Part shown: piece by piece, positions 22,671 to 30,958 of the stretch
Layout of the letters: each line of letters starts with the position of its first letter
Numbering within the stretch: position 1 is the first letter of the stretch
Origin: Hungatella sp.
GTDB lineage: Bacteria > Bacillota > Clostridia > Lachnospirales > Lachnospiraceae
Assembly: GCA_022792815.1 (NCBI GenBank)
Contig: JAAWBS010000027.1
Coordinates: 1 to 64,000 of the forward strand
Reading direction: 5' to 3'
Length of the DNA: 64,000 bases
Translations under genes and position numbers: made by a program
Notes under the pieces: model-generated
Told to the model about the DNA's origin: nothing
The model's database searches: none
What the model saw: the letters and a program-made list of their open reading frames with translations, nothing else

Positions 22671-23639
22671 TCAGTCGTGAACCAGGTATTGGCTGGAGAC
22701 ATAGGCCTCCGTGCCGTTGTAGTTGATGACAACCCACTCGTCGTCATAGTCTTCCACATAGTCGATAATCGTGCCGCTTTCCAGAAGCCCCAAGATCTGT
22801 CCGGCAGTAGAAGGCTCGGAGCGGACATTGAGGCCTGCGGAAGTCTTATATACCGGTGTCGGGGTGGTCTCAGCCATGGTCTCAGTCTCCACAGGTACAG
22901 TCGGAGCCGATGTCTCCGGCAAAGTGGGAGGCGCTACGGTCTGCACAGGGGAGGAAGAGGTCGCCTGGTCATCGGACTCCTCCTTGGGACTGATCAGACG
23001 TACCGCCAGGAAGATCACCAGGATCACCACCAGGACCAGGCCAATCCGTATCAGATCAGTGGGGGAGACGGAAAATCCGCTGGAGGGCTGACGCCGTCTG
23101 CTTCTGGAGTTTCTGGAACCGGAGCTGCCCCGACTTCTCTGAGAACCGGAGCTTCTGGGAGCACCGCCCCTGGAGGAGGAACCTCCCGAACCGCGGCTTC
23201 CTCCGCTTCGGCTGCCCTGACTGCGGGAAGCCGGGCTGCGGCCTCCTCCCCTTTGGGGCCGGGCTGAGCCTCCCTTTTTGGACTTATAGTCATTGGCAAA
23301 GGTGTAGACCTCCTGGGAGAGCAGGTGGTAGGCCTGGTTGGCATCATATCCATTATCATTGCCCTCGTGGACCGCTTTATTCCCCAGCATCCGAATCTTA
23401 TGGTAATGCTCGCAGGTGGTCTTGGTGATCCACTCGCCGTCATACAGGGCATCGATGGAGGATGCCAAGTCCTCCGCTTCCAGCCCTGCGTTGTCACAGA
23501 GATAAGAAATCATCAGTTCCAGGACCTGGCGAGACTTAACCATCGAGAAATTATATTTTTTCTGGCCAATCAGGAGTTCGGCATCTTTTACGCCTCTTCG
23601 TATATTATCCCAAGTGTTAGCAATATCTGGTGCTGCCAT
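22671..23639 (-). CDS. DUF4145 - low-complexity linker - TM - SH3b protein
   Basis: 322 aa. Residues 1-115 are helical and DUF4145-like (RQVLELMISYLCDNAG, LGNKAVHEGND). Residues 122-190 are almost all Gly, Ser and Arg. One membrane helix (about 198-218) follows, then a Thr/Pro-rich stretch and an SH3b domain (LNVRSEPSTAGQILGLLESG). The protein would link the cytoplasm to the cell wall. First gene of the five-gene envelope and signalling operon. Confidence 0.75.
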   Translation of the reverse strand: MAAPDIANTWDNIRRGVKDAELLIGQKKYNFSMVKSRQVLELMISYLCDNAGLEAEDLASSIDALYDGEWITKTTCEHYHKIRMLGNKAVHEGNDNGYDANQAYHLLSQEVYTFANDYKSKKGGSARPQRGGGRSPASRSQGSRSGGSRGSGGSSSRGGAPRSSGSQRSRGSSGSRNSRSRRRQPSSGFSVSPTDLIRIGLVLVVILVIFLAVRLISPKEESDDQATSSSPVQTVAPPTLPETSAPTVPVETETMAETTPTPVYKTSAGLNVRSEPSTAGQILGLLESGTIIDYVEDYDDEWVVINYNGTEAYVSSQYLVHD

Positions 23640-23850
23640 AGGCTCCTCCTTTGTAAGTCATAAACTTAAAAATAATACTTTCTTACAATTATACTAGTTT
23701 TTGGCCATTTATGCACGTAAAATTTGATATCGTAAGAAAAAAATAAATTACCAATAAGAGTTACCGATACGAAGGGAAAGGAAAACCTTGAAATAATGGG
23801 ATTTGGGTGATAGAATGAGAGGACAAAGATTTACCGGAGGAAGAATCGCT

Positions 23851-24501
23851 ATGAGATTACGCCATATTCCAGGCTCAGAAGAGATGATTGCGGAAAGCCC
23901 TTATGTGATCCGGGACCCGGAGAGACACAGAGGCCGATGGGCGGAGGTGTTCGGCAATGCCAACCCCATCCACATCGAAGTAGGCATGGGAAAGGGGAGA
24001 TTTCTCATGGAACTGGCCCGGCAGAACCCTGGGATCAACTATATCGGAATCGAGATGTATTCCAGCGTGCTCCTGAAAGCCCTCCAGAAGAGGAGCACTG
24101 CCGAAGATCTGGCCAATGTCTGGTTTCTGAGAATCGATGCCAGGACTCTGGCGGACATCTTCGGGCCGGGGGAGGTGAAGAAGATCTATCTGAATTTCTC
24201 GGATCCATGGCCCAAGGACCGGCACGCCAAGAGAAGGCTGACATCCCCCAGATTCCTGGCAGTCTATGACAAGATCTTAGAGCAGGCCGGGGATGTGGAG
24301 TTTAAGACGGACAACCGGGAACTGTTCGACTATTCCCTGGAGGCGATCCCGGAGGCAGGGTGGCGGATCACACAGCACACCTACGACCTGCACCACAGTC
24401 CCTATGGGGACGGCAATGTGATGACCGAGTATGAGGAGAAATTCTCCTCGGAGGGAAAGCCGATCTGCAAACTGACAGCGGACAGGTACAGGGCGGAATA
24501 G
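23851..24501 (+). CDS. trmB: tRNA (guanine-N7)-methyltransferase
   Basis: 216 aa. EVGMGKGRFL is the S-adenosylmethionine loop, and NFSDPWPKDRHAKRRL is the TrmB signature; TDNRELFDYS follows. It makes m7G46 in tRNA. ATG 23851 is preferred because CGGAGGA lies nine bases upstream; ATG 23815 is possible but has no good site. Confidence 0.92.
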   Translation: MRLRHIPGSEEMIAESPYVIRDPERHRGRWAEVFGNANPIHIEVGMGKGRFLMELARQNPGINYIGIEMYSSVLLKALQKRSTAEDLANVWFLRIDARTLADIFGPGEVKKIYLNFSDPWPKDRHAKRRLTSPRFLAVYDKILEQAGDVEFKTDNRELFDYSLEAIPEAGWRITQHTYDLHHSPYGDGNVMTEYEEKFSSEGKPICKLTADRYRAE

Positions 24502-24551
24502 AAACCGGAAATCTGCGTATCTTATTAGAAAGCGGATATGGGGTGAGTCCC

Positions 24552-24692
24552 GTGGCGGTGAAGGACACCATCATCAAAAAACTGCAGCAGGCTACCTGTG
24601 ACAAGGTAGAGCTGAACAGACAGGTGATGCGATGGCAGAAATCTTTAAAAGAAGTCGAGAAAGCATTAAAAGACGGCGGAAAGAAAAAATGA
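24552..24692 (+). CDS. Small coiled-coil protein (46 aa)
   Basis: GTG 24552 starts a frame with KDTIIKKLQQATCDKVELN and a Lys-rich end, DGGKKK. It is amphipathic and helical and lies between trmB and trxA, 22 bases before the trxA start. The frame is open further upstream and has no strong ribosome site, so the start is uncertain. Function unknown. Confidence 0.4.
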   Translation: MAVKDTIIKKLQQATCDKVELNRQVMRWQKSLKEVEKALKDGGKKK

Positions 24693-24714
24693 TACCAAGG
24701 AAAGGAGAATCCAT

Positions 24715-25032
24715 ATGGCAATGCAGCTGACAAGCAGTAATTTTGAAACCGAGGTATATCAGGCAGAGGTTCCGGTTCTGGTAGATTTCTACGCGGACTG
24801 GTGCGGCCCCTGTAAGGCTATGGGTCCGGTGGTGGAGGCCCTGGCCCAGGAGTATGAGGGCAAGGCCAAGGTGGGCAAGATCAACACCGACGACAATCAG
24901 GACATCGCCATGGAGTACGGCGTTATGTCCATCCCCACATTCATTGTCTTCAAGGGCGGCAAGGCCGTCAAGAAGATGGTCGGGATGCAGGATAAGAGAA
25001 CCCTGGTGGCAGCCATCGAGGAGGCTCTGTAA
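24715..25032 (+). CDS. trxA: Thioredoxin
   Basis: 105 aa. The active site WCGPC and the cis-Pro motif MSIPT are intact, with the length of a classical cytosolic thioredoxin. AAGGAGAA precedes ATG 24715. It keeps protein thiols reduced. Confidence 0.95.
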   Translation: MAMQLTSSNFETEVYQAEVPVLVDFYADWCGPCKAMGPVVEALAQEYEGKAKVGKINTDDNQDIAMEYGVMSIPTFIVFKGGKAVKKMVGMQDKRTLVAAIEEAL

Positions 25033-25161
25033 CGGGGCATACCCCATGGCTGTGAGGGTGTAGAGAGATTCTCCGGAGGAGAAATGCAGATCTCTTCCCC
25101 GGGGAATCTACAGAATCCTTACATTTTTCGTAATTTTCTGTAAAAATTTGAAAAAAAGTTG

Positions 25162-25190
25162 TTGACAAGAAGGACAAGATACGCTACAAT
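25162..25190 (+). promoter_or_regulatory. Promoter of tRNA-Lys copy 1
   Basis: TTGACA (25162-25167), 17-bp spacer, TACAAT (25185-25190). Confidence 0.8.
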
Positions 25191-25243
25191 ACTGTTTGTG
25201 TTCTTCAAGAGACGAGTGAAAGAAGGACATGACACATAAGAAA

Positions 25244-25316
25244 GCGCCTTTAGCTCAGTTGGTAGAGCAGTAGACTCTTAATCTATTTGTCCAGGGTTCG
25301 AGTCCCTGAAGGCGCA
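25244..25316 (+). tRNA. tRNA-Lys (CTT), copy 1
   Basis: 73 bases. Acceptor GCGCCTT/AAGGCGC, D arm GCTC/GAGC, anticodon stem GTAGA/TCTAT with loop CTCTTAA (anticodon CTT), T arm CAGGG/CCCTG with TTCGAGT. The CCA end is not encoded. Identical to the copy at 25559. Confidence 0.95.
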
Positions 25317-25321
25317 GGTAA

Positions 25322-25367
25322 AGTACTGGTTTTGATGATGAGAAGCATCGGGGCCGGTGCTTTTTTT
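25322..25367 (+). terminator. Terminator of tRNA-Lys copy 1
   Basis: AGTACTGG (25322-25329) pairs with CCGGTGCT through G-C, A-T and G-U pairs, an inner GATG/CATC stem continues it, and a run of seven T follows. Confidence 0.75.
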
Positions 25368-25498
25368 GCATTGAAACCGTAAGAGATCGATGCCTCAGAA
25401 AAATGGTTCTGCTTAGGTGACGGTTTTTGCCCTTTAGCAGTCAGAAGGAGTTGTTTTCACGTTATTTATTCAAATTACCACTGTTATGATAAATCGCC

Positions 25499-25527
25499 TT
25501 GACATTTCCCGCCAGCCGCCGTATAAT
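25499..25527 (+). promoter_or_regulatory. Promoter of tRNA-Lys copy 2 (consensus)
   Basis: TTGACA (25499-25504), 17-bp spacer, TATAAT (25522-25527): a perfect sigma-70-type consensus. Confidence 0.85.
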
Positions 25528-25558
25528 GTTAGACGTCCCAAGGGGCAGACAGTGAGGA

Positions 25559-25631
25559 GCGCCTTTAGCTCAGTTGGTAGAGCAGTAGACTCTTAATCTA
25601 TTTGTCCAGGGTTCGAGTCCCTGAAGGCGCA
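25559..25631 (+). tRNA. tRNA-Lys (CTT), copy 2
   Basis: Same 73-base cloverleaf as 25244-25316, anticodon CTT. Flanking sequences differ between the copies, so only the gene itself is repeated. Confidence 0.95.
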
Positions 25632-25636
25632 GCACG

Positions 25637-25685
25637 AGTACTGATTTCGACGACATAAGACGTTGAGATCAGTATTTTTTATTTT
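25637..25685 (+). terminator. Terminator of tRNA-Lys copy 2
   Basis: AGTACTGAT (from 25637) pairs with ATCAGTATT, with inner TCGACG/CGTTGA, then TTTTTATTTT. Confidence 0.75.
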
Positions 25686-25818
25686 CGGTAAGACTATCCG
25701 GCAGAACAGAATGTCCTTTATGCAGGTTTGTCCCGAGGCAGAGGGGCCGATGTTTGCAGGACATCTGCCGGCAACATAAAATCAAGTAACCATAACCTTG
25801 TCATCAGAAGGAGGATAC

Positions 25819-26070
25819 ATGGAACAGGAGACCAGAATCGCCGTGATCGGCATCATCATAGAAGACAGAGATTCCGTAGAGGAGGTGAACCGGCTGCTCC
25901 ACGAGTATGGGGAGTTTATCATCGGCCGCATGGGGCTGCCCTACGGGAAGAAGCGGGTCAATATCATCAGTGTGGTGGTGGATGCCCCCATGAATAAGAT
26001 CAGTGCCCTCTCAGGCAAGATGGGAAGGCTGCCGGGGGTCAGCACCAAAGCTCTGTATTCCAACAACTAA
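25819..26070 (+). CDS. TM1266-type iron-only hydrogenase system regulator (ACT-like)
   Basis: 83 aa. RIAVIGIIIEDRDSVEEVN and IGRMGLPYGKK identify the small ACT-like family named after TM1266, often found near [FeFe] hydrogenase maturation genes. ATG 25819 follows AAGGAGG. No hydrogenase gene is in the window. Role: putative regulator; ligand unknown. Confidence 0.8.
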   Translation: MEQETRIAVIGIIIEDRDSVEEVNRLLHEYGEFIIGRMGLPYGKKRVNIISVVVDAPMNKISALSGKMGRLPGVSTKALYSNN

Positions 26071-26120
26071 AATCTGATTCCATCCTTAAAATCTCACAGT
26101 CATGTCAGGACAGACAAGAA

Positions 26121-26140
26121 GCCGGAGATCTCCGGCCTCT
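26121..26140. terminator. Palindromic terminator
   Basis: GCCGGAGATCTCCGGC (26121-26136) is a perfect palindrome followed by CTCTTTT. It serves the plus-strand regulator gene and possibly the converging GGDEF-EAL gene. Confidence 0.65.
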
Positions 26141-26159
26141 TTTGTGGGATATCATCGTG

Positions 26160-27560
26160 CTATCTTCTGACAGCTTCTCTGGCCTTGTCCAACACCTGTC
26201 TGGACTCTTCCATGGAGCAGTCCATCAGCTGGAGCAGCAGCGGCTTTTCCATGGTGGGAGCATAGTAGAAGCCCTGCTGATACTGGCAGTCCGCCCGGTT
26301 CAGCACCTTCAGCTGGTGCTGGGTCTCTACGCCTTCGGCGATCATCCGGATCCCCAGATTTCTGGCGATCTGAATCAGGCCGTCGATGAGGATGCGGGCC
26401 TTCGGGTTGTTCTCCAGCTGCCATACGAACATCCGCTCGAATTTGACAGTGTCTACGGGAAGCTCTATGAGACTGGAGACGCTGGAGTAGCCGGAGCCGA
26501 AATCATTTAAGATGATTTCCACGCCCAGCTCGGCCAGGCGGGCAAAGGCCACGTTCATGTTAAGCTGGGAGGTAAAGTATGCGTTCTCCGAGAATTCCAG
26601 AGCCATCTTTCCGGCGGGAATCTGATAGCGCTGAAGGATGGTCTCGATCTTGTGGAGGAAGTCGTCCTGCAGAAGCATCAGCGGTGAGATGCGGGTGCTG
26701 ATGGACTCAAACTCGATGCCCTTCTCCAAAAGCTCTGCGATACAGGCTCCCAGGTGTTCCAGGGCAAAGTACTCCAGAGTTCTGATCTGGCCGGAGTCCT
26801 CGGCGATAGGGGTGAATTCAGGGGCACCGATGAAGCCCAGGCCTTTGACGAAGATACGCAGGTACAGTTCCGCACGGACAAACTTATTCTTCTCGATGCT
26901 GTAGGTGGGGCGGTAGCGGACCTCGATCTCCTGACGGTCCAGAGCTTCACTCAAATACAGGGCGATGAGATGACGCCTGCTCACCTGCTCTCTCAGGGCA
27001 GTGTTGTAGACCGCCATCTGGTTGGAACCGTACTCCGCTGCCTTGGAAACCGTAAGATCCAGGCACTTGAGCAGCTGAGCCGGGGTGTCGGCGTAGGTGG
27101 GATAAGAGCATAGGCCGATCTGTACGGAGCACATGCAGTCGATGTCTCCGACTGTCCACACATGCTCAAACCGATCTAAGATCTCCTGGCAGATGTCCTG
27201 GGCCTGGCTGCTGCTGGTGCGCTCCAGCACGGCGATGTACTCTACGCCGATAAACTGGTGAAGCCGCTTGCCCAGCACATGTCTTAAAAATTCCAGAATT
27301 TTCTGCAGCAGCTCCTCACAGTAATCGTAGCCAAACACATCATTGAGCCGCTTAAAATTCTCGATGTAGATCTTCACGGCAGTTCCGCTGGTCTTCTTCC
27401 CGTCGCCGGACATGGCGGCCTCCAGATAGTCATAGCAGGCATTTCTCTTGGAAGAAGAGGAAGAGGCCCCCTGCGCAGCCGTGCCAGGAGATACTGTCGG
27501 TTCATGCCGGACAGCCTTGACCCTGGGCTGGGGAGCCGGCTTTTTTCCAAATAAGCTCAT
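26160..27560 (-). CDS. Degenerate GGDEF-EAL protein
   Basis: 466 aa from ATG 27560 after GGGAGG. After a Ser-rich linker comes a GGDEF fold (FKRLNDVFGYDYCEELL) in which the signature is IGVEY. The EAL fold follows: EAL reads ELY, the metal-site Asn is replaced (TRISP) and the DDFG pair reads NDFG, while EGVE and the late Gln remain. Neither cyclic di-GMP synthesis nor hydrolysis is expected. It may act as a binding or scaffold protein. Confidence 0.82.
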   Translation of the reverse strand: MSLFGKKPAPQPRVKAVRHEPTVSPGTAAQGASSSSSKRNACYDYLEAAMSGDGKKTSGTAVKIYIENFKRLNDVFGYDYCEELLQKILEFLRHVLGKRLHQFIGVEYIAVLERTSSSQAQDICQEILDRFEHVWTVGDIDCMCSVQIGLCSYPTYADTPAQLLKCLDLTVSKAAEYGSNQMAVYNTALREQVSRRHLIALYLSEALDRQEIEVRYRPTYSIEKNKFVRAELYLRIFVKGLGFIGAPEFTPIAEDSGQIRTLEYFALEHLGACIAELLEKGIEFESISTRISPLMLLQDDFLHKIETILQRYQIPAGKMALEFSENAYFTSQLNMNVAFARLAELGVEIILNDFGSGYSSVSSLIELPVDTVKFERMFVWQLENNPKARILIDGLIQIARNLGIRMIAEGVETQHQLKVLNRADCQYQQGFYYAPTMEKPLLLQLMDCSMEESRQVLDKAREAVRR

Positions 27561-27821
27561 AATAAATCGAAACCTCCCTAGTAATTTTTTAGAAAACAAC
27601 ATCCGAAAGCAATGTCTCTGGCATTAGTATAATGAAAAAATGACAGAAAGTCCAGAGTTATCTGCCATTTCCCGCGAGTTTCTAAAAGTTGTTTACAGCA
27701 GATAATCAGCGTGATAAAATGGAAGAAAGACCAGGGTAAAAGCCGTTCTTCAAGCTGCGGGAAATAATTGCCAAGAATAATGATATTCCAGTATAGCGAA
27801 AAGCTGCAGGAGGTGAAACAT

Positions 27822-28661
27822 ATGGGAATTGCCATGATCGGCAGTGTCAGTCAGTATGCCAAGAGCATGAAGATGACCATGGACTGGAAGCAGAAGAAGG
27901 CTTCCGGGGATTACACAAAGAAGGCGGATGAAAAGGTATCGGAGTGGGACCGGTACAGACAGCAGATGGAGGATATCAGGAAAGCTGCCGCAGAGGATAA
28001 GTCCTCGATCTATATGAAGCTGAACAGCGGCAAGAAGCTGACGGCAGAGGAGATGGATTATCTCAGGGAGCACGACCCGGAGGCCTACAAGACGGCGAAG
28101 GAGATCGAGGCAGAGCAGAAGCAATACGAGGAGCAGCTGAAACGATGCCGGACCAAAGAGGAGGCGGAGCGCCTGCGCATGACCTATCTCTCTCACAAGG
28201 CTGCCATGGCCAAAGCGGTGGCCAATAACCCTAATATCCCCAAGGGGCAGAAGATGGCGATTCTTCTAAAAGAGAATGCCAAGATGAAGGCTGTCAGGGA
28301 AGCGGATGAGGAGTTTAAGCGCAGCAGCCAGTATGCGGCTCTCCCCACGGAAGAAGAGAAAGCCCAGGAGGCAGAGGAGAAGATGGAAGAACTCAGAGGC
28401 GAGCCTTGGCAGGAGAAGGCGGCCGAAGAGACCGCAGAGAGTGTTGGAGAGAGTTCCTCGGAAAGCACGGAAGAGAGTACCCCGGATAATACCTTAGAAA
28501 GAGAAGGTGCAGAGAAAGAGAAAAGTCCCCAAAAGGTCCACTGGGTCGATGTGCGTCAGGCGGTGGAAGTGCCGAAGCCGAATGTGGAGCAGATCAGCCG
28601 GAAGTACAGCCAGGAAGCGGAGTTTGACAACCCGTGGGAGAAAAGAACCGTGAGAAATTAA
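27822..28661 (+). CDS. Uncharacterised charged coiled-coil protein (279 aa)
   Basis: ATG 27822 follows GCAGGAGGTGAAAC; an upstream start at 27768 lacks a site. The N-terminus is MGIAMIGSVSQYAKSMKMTM. Long Glu/Lys/Ala-rich helical stretches (about 40-200) are followed by an acidic Ser/Thr segment and a tail with HWVDVRQAVEVPKP and FDNPWEKR. No membrane segment or signal. Function unknown. Confidence 0.65.
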   Translation: MGIAMIGSVSQYAKSMKMTMDWKQKKASGDYTKKADEKVSEWDRYRQQMEDIRKAAAEDKSSIYMKLNSGKKLTAEEMDYLREHDPEAYKTAKEIEAEQKQYEEQLKRCRTKEEAERLRMTYLSHKAAMAKAVANNPNIPKGQKMAILLKENAKMKAVREADEEFKRSSQYAALPTEEEKAQEAEEKMEELRGEPWQEKAAEETAESVGESSSESTEESTPDNTLEREGAEKEKSPQKVHWVDVRQAVEVPKPNVEQISRKYSQEAEFDNPWEKRTVRN

Positions 28662-28663
28662 AA

Positions 28664-28710
28664 CAAGATGTCAAAAGAGCTCTGCGAAAGCAGGGCTTTT
28701 TGGCATCTTG
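28664..28710. terminator. Long hairpin terminator
   Basis: CAAGATG (28664-28670) pairs with CATCTTG (28704-28710); the stem continues through CAAAA/TTTTG and AGC/GCT to CTGC-GAAA-GCAG. It lies between converging genes. Confidence 0.7.
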
Positions 28711-28746
28711 TGGGAAAGTGTCCCGCCGGTTTTGGCGTCACACCGC

Positions 28747-30159
28747 TCATCCCTTCTCCATCGCCTCTGTACAGAGGATCATCTGCCCCAGAAGCATATA
28801 ATCCTTCACGCTGTCCAGCTGGATGATTTCGGGAATATATTTTTCGGGAACGTATTTCCCGATCTCCCGGGTCAGCTCCTCGATCCGGACGATGAGGCGG
28901 CAGGAGAGGAGGATCAGATCCGGCCCCAGGACGCTGATGACGGAGGCCAGAGACTGAGCGGCCCAGGCTAGGGTGCTCTCCGGGGTCAGGCAGGGTGTGG
29001 AGGTTATGTAGCCGCGGCTGGAAGGAAGAAACTGGACCTCTCCGGCCACATGCCTGCGGCCCTCGATCAGCTGGCCGTTGTGGATACTGCCCACCCCGCC
29101 GGTGGAGCCGATACAGGGCTGAAAGTAACAAGACAGGGAGTGGTACTGATCCTGGGAAGAATAGTATCCCACGGCGATGCAGTTGGCGTCATTGTCAAGG
29201 ACAAAACGGCGGGCGTATTTCGTGGACAGGGAGTTGAGGATATCGCTTTCGTCGAAGCCCTGTCCCCGAAGGGTGAGACGCCCCTCATCGATGATCCCCG
29301 GCATGGCCAGCCCCACAGTCTCGATCTCCGGATAGATGGCAAATGCAGTGTCGCAGATATCATACACATCTTCCATACAGATATTGGGCTTGATGCTGTT
29401 TTCATCAAAGATCACATCGTTGTGCTTGGTGTAGATCCTGGAGGACAGCAGATAGTGGTCATCCTCCCGGATCAGGGCGATGGTCAGAATCTTGGTGTGG
29501 GATCTTACCTGCTGCTTCAGCGGAAGCTGCCGGATATAGGGGCGCTTGGCCGGCTTGCAGGGACAGGCCAGGGATTTTAAGTCTGTAAAAAGGGACCGTA
29601 CGTCATAGGTGGCAAAGACCTTGGGCGGGATCCGGTACAGTTTTTTGGTGTGAAGAATCTTCTGGGCTGTGTCGTAGATGTAGGAGATCTGAGGGGCCAG
29701 CAGGATGATGTCATACTGGTTGGCCACATGGTACAGATTCCCGTAGGACACGGCAGTAAACTCATAGTTTAAGGACAAAAGCTGTGCGGATTCATTCAGC
29801 TTCTGGGCGAAAAATCCGGTGGTCAGCCCGCTGGTGCAGGACAGAAGGACTTTGACGGGAGGCTTTACGGTCAGTTCCTTCACGCTCTCCAACATCTCTT
29901 TAAACAGTTTCATGGCGTGTTCCAGTGTGTGCATCTGAAAATGAAGGTAGAACTCATGGCGGTTGCTCACCAGATTCAGGACACTGAGCTGGATAATATC
30001 CATGGGAAAGAATGTGACTTCGCCTCGGCAGTATTCGGTCTCCACCACGATCACATTGTCATCCTTTTCGTTAACAGACAGCTTGTAGCCGGAGCTGGTC
30101 TGAGTCAGAACCCACTGTCTGAAATCCCGGATCAAAGCACTGGCTGATGGTTCGTTCAT
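28747..30159 (-). CDS. PTS EIIB-like / ROK fusion regulator
   Basis: 470 aa. The N-terminal 90 residues resemble the end of a regulator. Residues 100-200 (KVLLSCTSGLTTGFFAQKLNE, YDIILLAPQ) match a lactose/cellobiose-type EIIB fold with Cys and a following Ser-rich loop. Residues 225-470 are a ROK domain (VGLAMPGIIDEG, LDNDANCIAVG, GSTGGVGSIHNG). No Cys-rich ROK zinc motif is visible. It may link PTS phosphorylation to sugar sensing. Last gene of a three-gene minus-strand operon. Confidence 0.65.
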   Translation of the reverse strand: MNEPSASALIRDFRQWVLTQTSSGYKLSVNEKDDNVIVVETEYCRGEVTFFPMDIIQLSVLNLVSNRHEFYLHFQMHTLEHAMKLFKEMLESVKELTVKPPVKVLLSCTSGLTTGFFAQKLNESAQLLSLNYEFTAVSYGNLYHVANQYDIILLAPQISYIYDTAQKILHTKKLYRIPPKVFATYDVRSLFTDLKSLACPCKPAKRPYIRQLPLKQQVRSHTKILTIALIREDDHYLLSSRIYTKHNDVIFDENSIKPNICMEDVYDICDTAFAIYPEIETVGLAMPGIIDEGRLTLRGQGFDESDILNSLSTKYARRFVLDNDANCIAVGYYSSQDQYHSLSCYFQPCIGSTGGVGSIHNGQLIEGRRHVAGEVQFLPSSRGYITSTPCLTPESTLAWAAQSLASVISVLGPDLILLSCRLIVRIEELTREIGKYVPEKYIPEIIQLDSVKDYMLLGQMILCTEAMEKG

Positions 30160-30195
30160 AATATGTACTCCCCCTGATTTTTATAGTCAATACCC

Positions 30196-30957
30196 CTACA
30201 ACCCCAAATAATACTTTTGATAATACTGAATACGAAGAAGGTCAAAGATCTGCATCAGCTGATAGTTGAAGTCCAGTCCGTCATACCTTCCGGGAAGCCG
30301 CAGGACATAGCTGCTGATCTTGTGCTCCGGTCTGGTATACACCGGATTCTGGGTGATCAGAAGGCTGGTGGCAGCCTCCGGCGTCAGATCGTCCCGGGAA
30401 TTCAGAAAGCCTTTCATGGCCCGTCCTGTGGCTGAGATAAAGATCAGTAAGTCATCTCCGGTAAACTTCATAGTGGGGTCATAATTGTGGAACTGGACGA
30501 TATTTTTCCCGAATGTGATCAAGTCGGTCTGAAATTCCACGGCGATGGACATGGGATAGAGAGCGCCGATGATGACGGTCCGTCTGTGCCGATCGATCTG
30601 CTCACAGATCATGGACACATAGTTGAGCAGATCCTCTCCGGACAGATCTGACTGCATCTTGTCGACTAAGTCTGCGGCTCTTAAGCCTACCATCCGTCCC
30701 CGGATCTGGTCCAGCCGGGTGAGATGGTGCTGCACAAAGGTGCGGTGGAAGAGATCCCAGTCAAAATCACACCCCAGGCGTCGAATAAAATCGTCCATGT
30801 TATTCTCGTCGATTCCGGTGTCAGCCAGGATCCGCTCCTTGGTCATGGACTCCATCTCCAGATAGTGATCTACGATATAGGTACAGAACTTATATGCGTC
30901 GTCATAGACCAATGCCCCGTTTAAATACTTGAGGATTCTCGACAAAAGCACATCCAT
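30196..30957 (-). CDS. RpiR/MurR-family regulator with SIS domain
   Basis: 253 aa from ATG 30957 after AGGAGG. The N-terminal HTH part (SMTKERILADTGIDENNM) is followed by an SIS sugar-phosphate fold (TVIIGALYPMSIAVEFQ, IFISATGRAMKG). It starts one base after the phosphatase stop. It probably senses an amino-sugar phosphate, given the nearby NagA/PTS genes. Confidence 0.7.
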   Translation of the reverse strand: MDVLLSRILKYLNGALVYDDAYKFCTYIVDHYLEMESMTKERILADTGIDENNMDDFIRRLGCDFDWDLFHRTFVQHHLTRLDQIRGRMVGLRAADLVDKMQSDLSGEDLLNYVSMICEQIDRHRRTVIIGALYPMSIAVEFQTDLITFGKNIVQFHNYDPTMKFTGDDLLIFISATGRAMKGFLNSRDDLTPEAATSLLITQNPVYTRPEHKISSYVLRLPGRYDGLDFNYQLMQIFDLLRIQYYQKYYLGL

Positions 30958-30958
30958 C

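Noticed and set aside
25244-25631. tRNA genes as attachment sites of an integrated element
   Set aside because: No integrase or partial tRNA repeat lies beside either copy.
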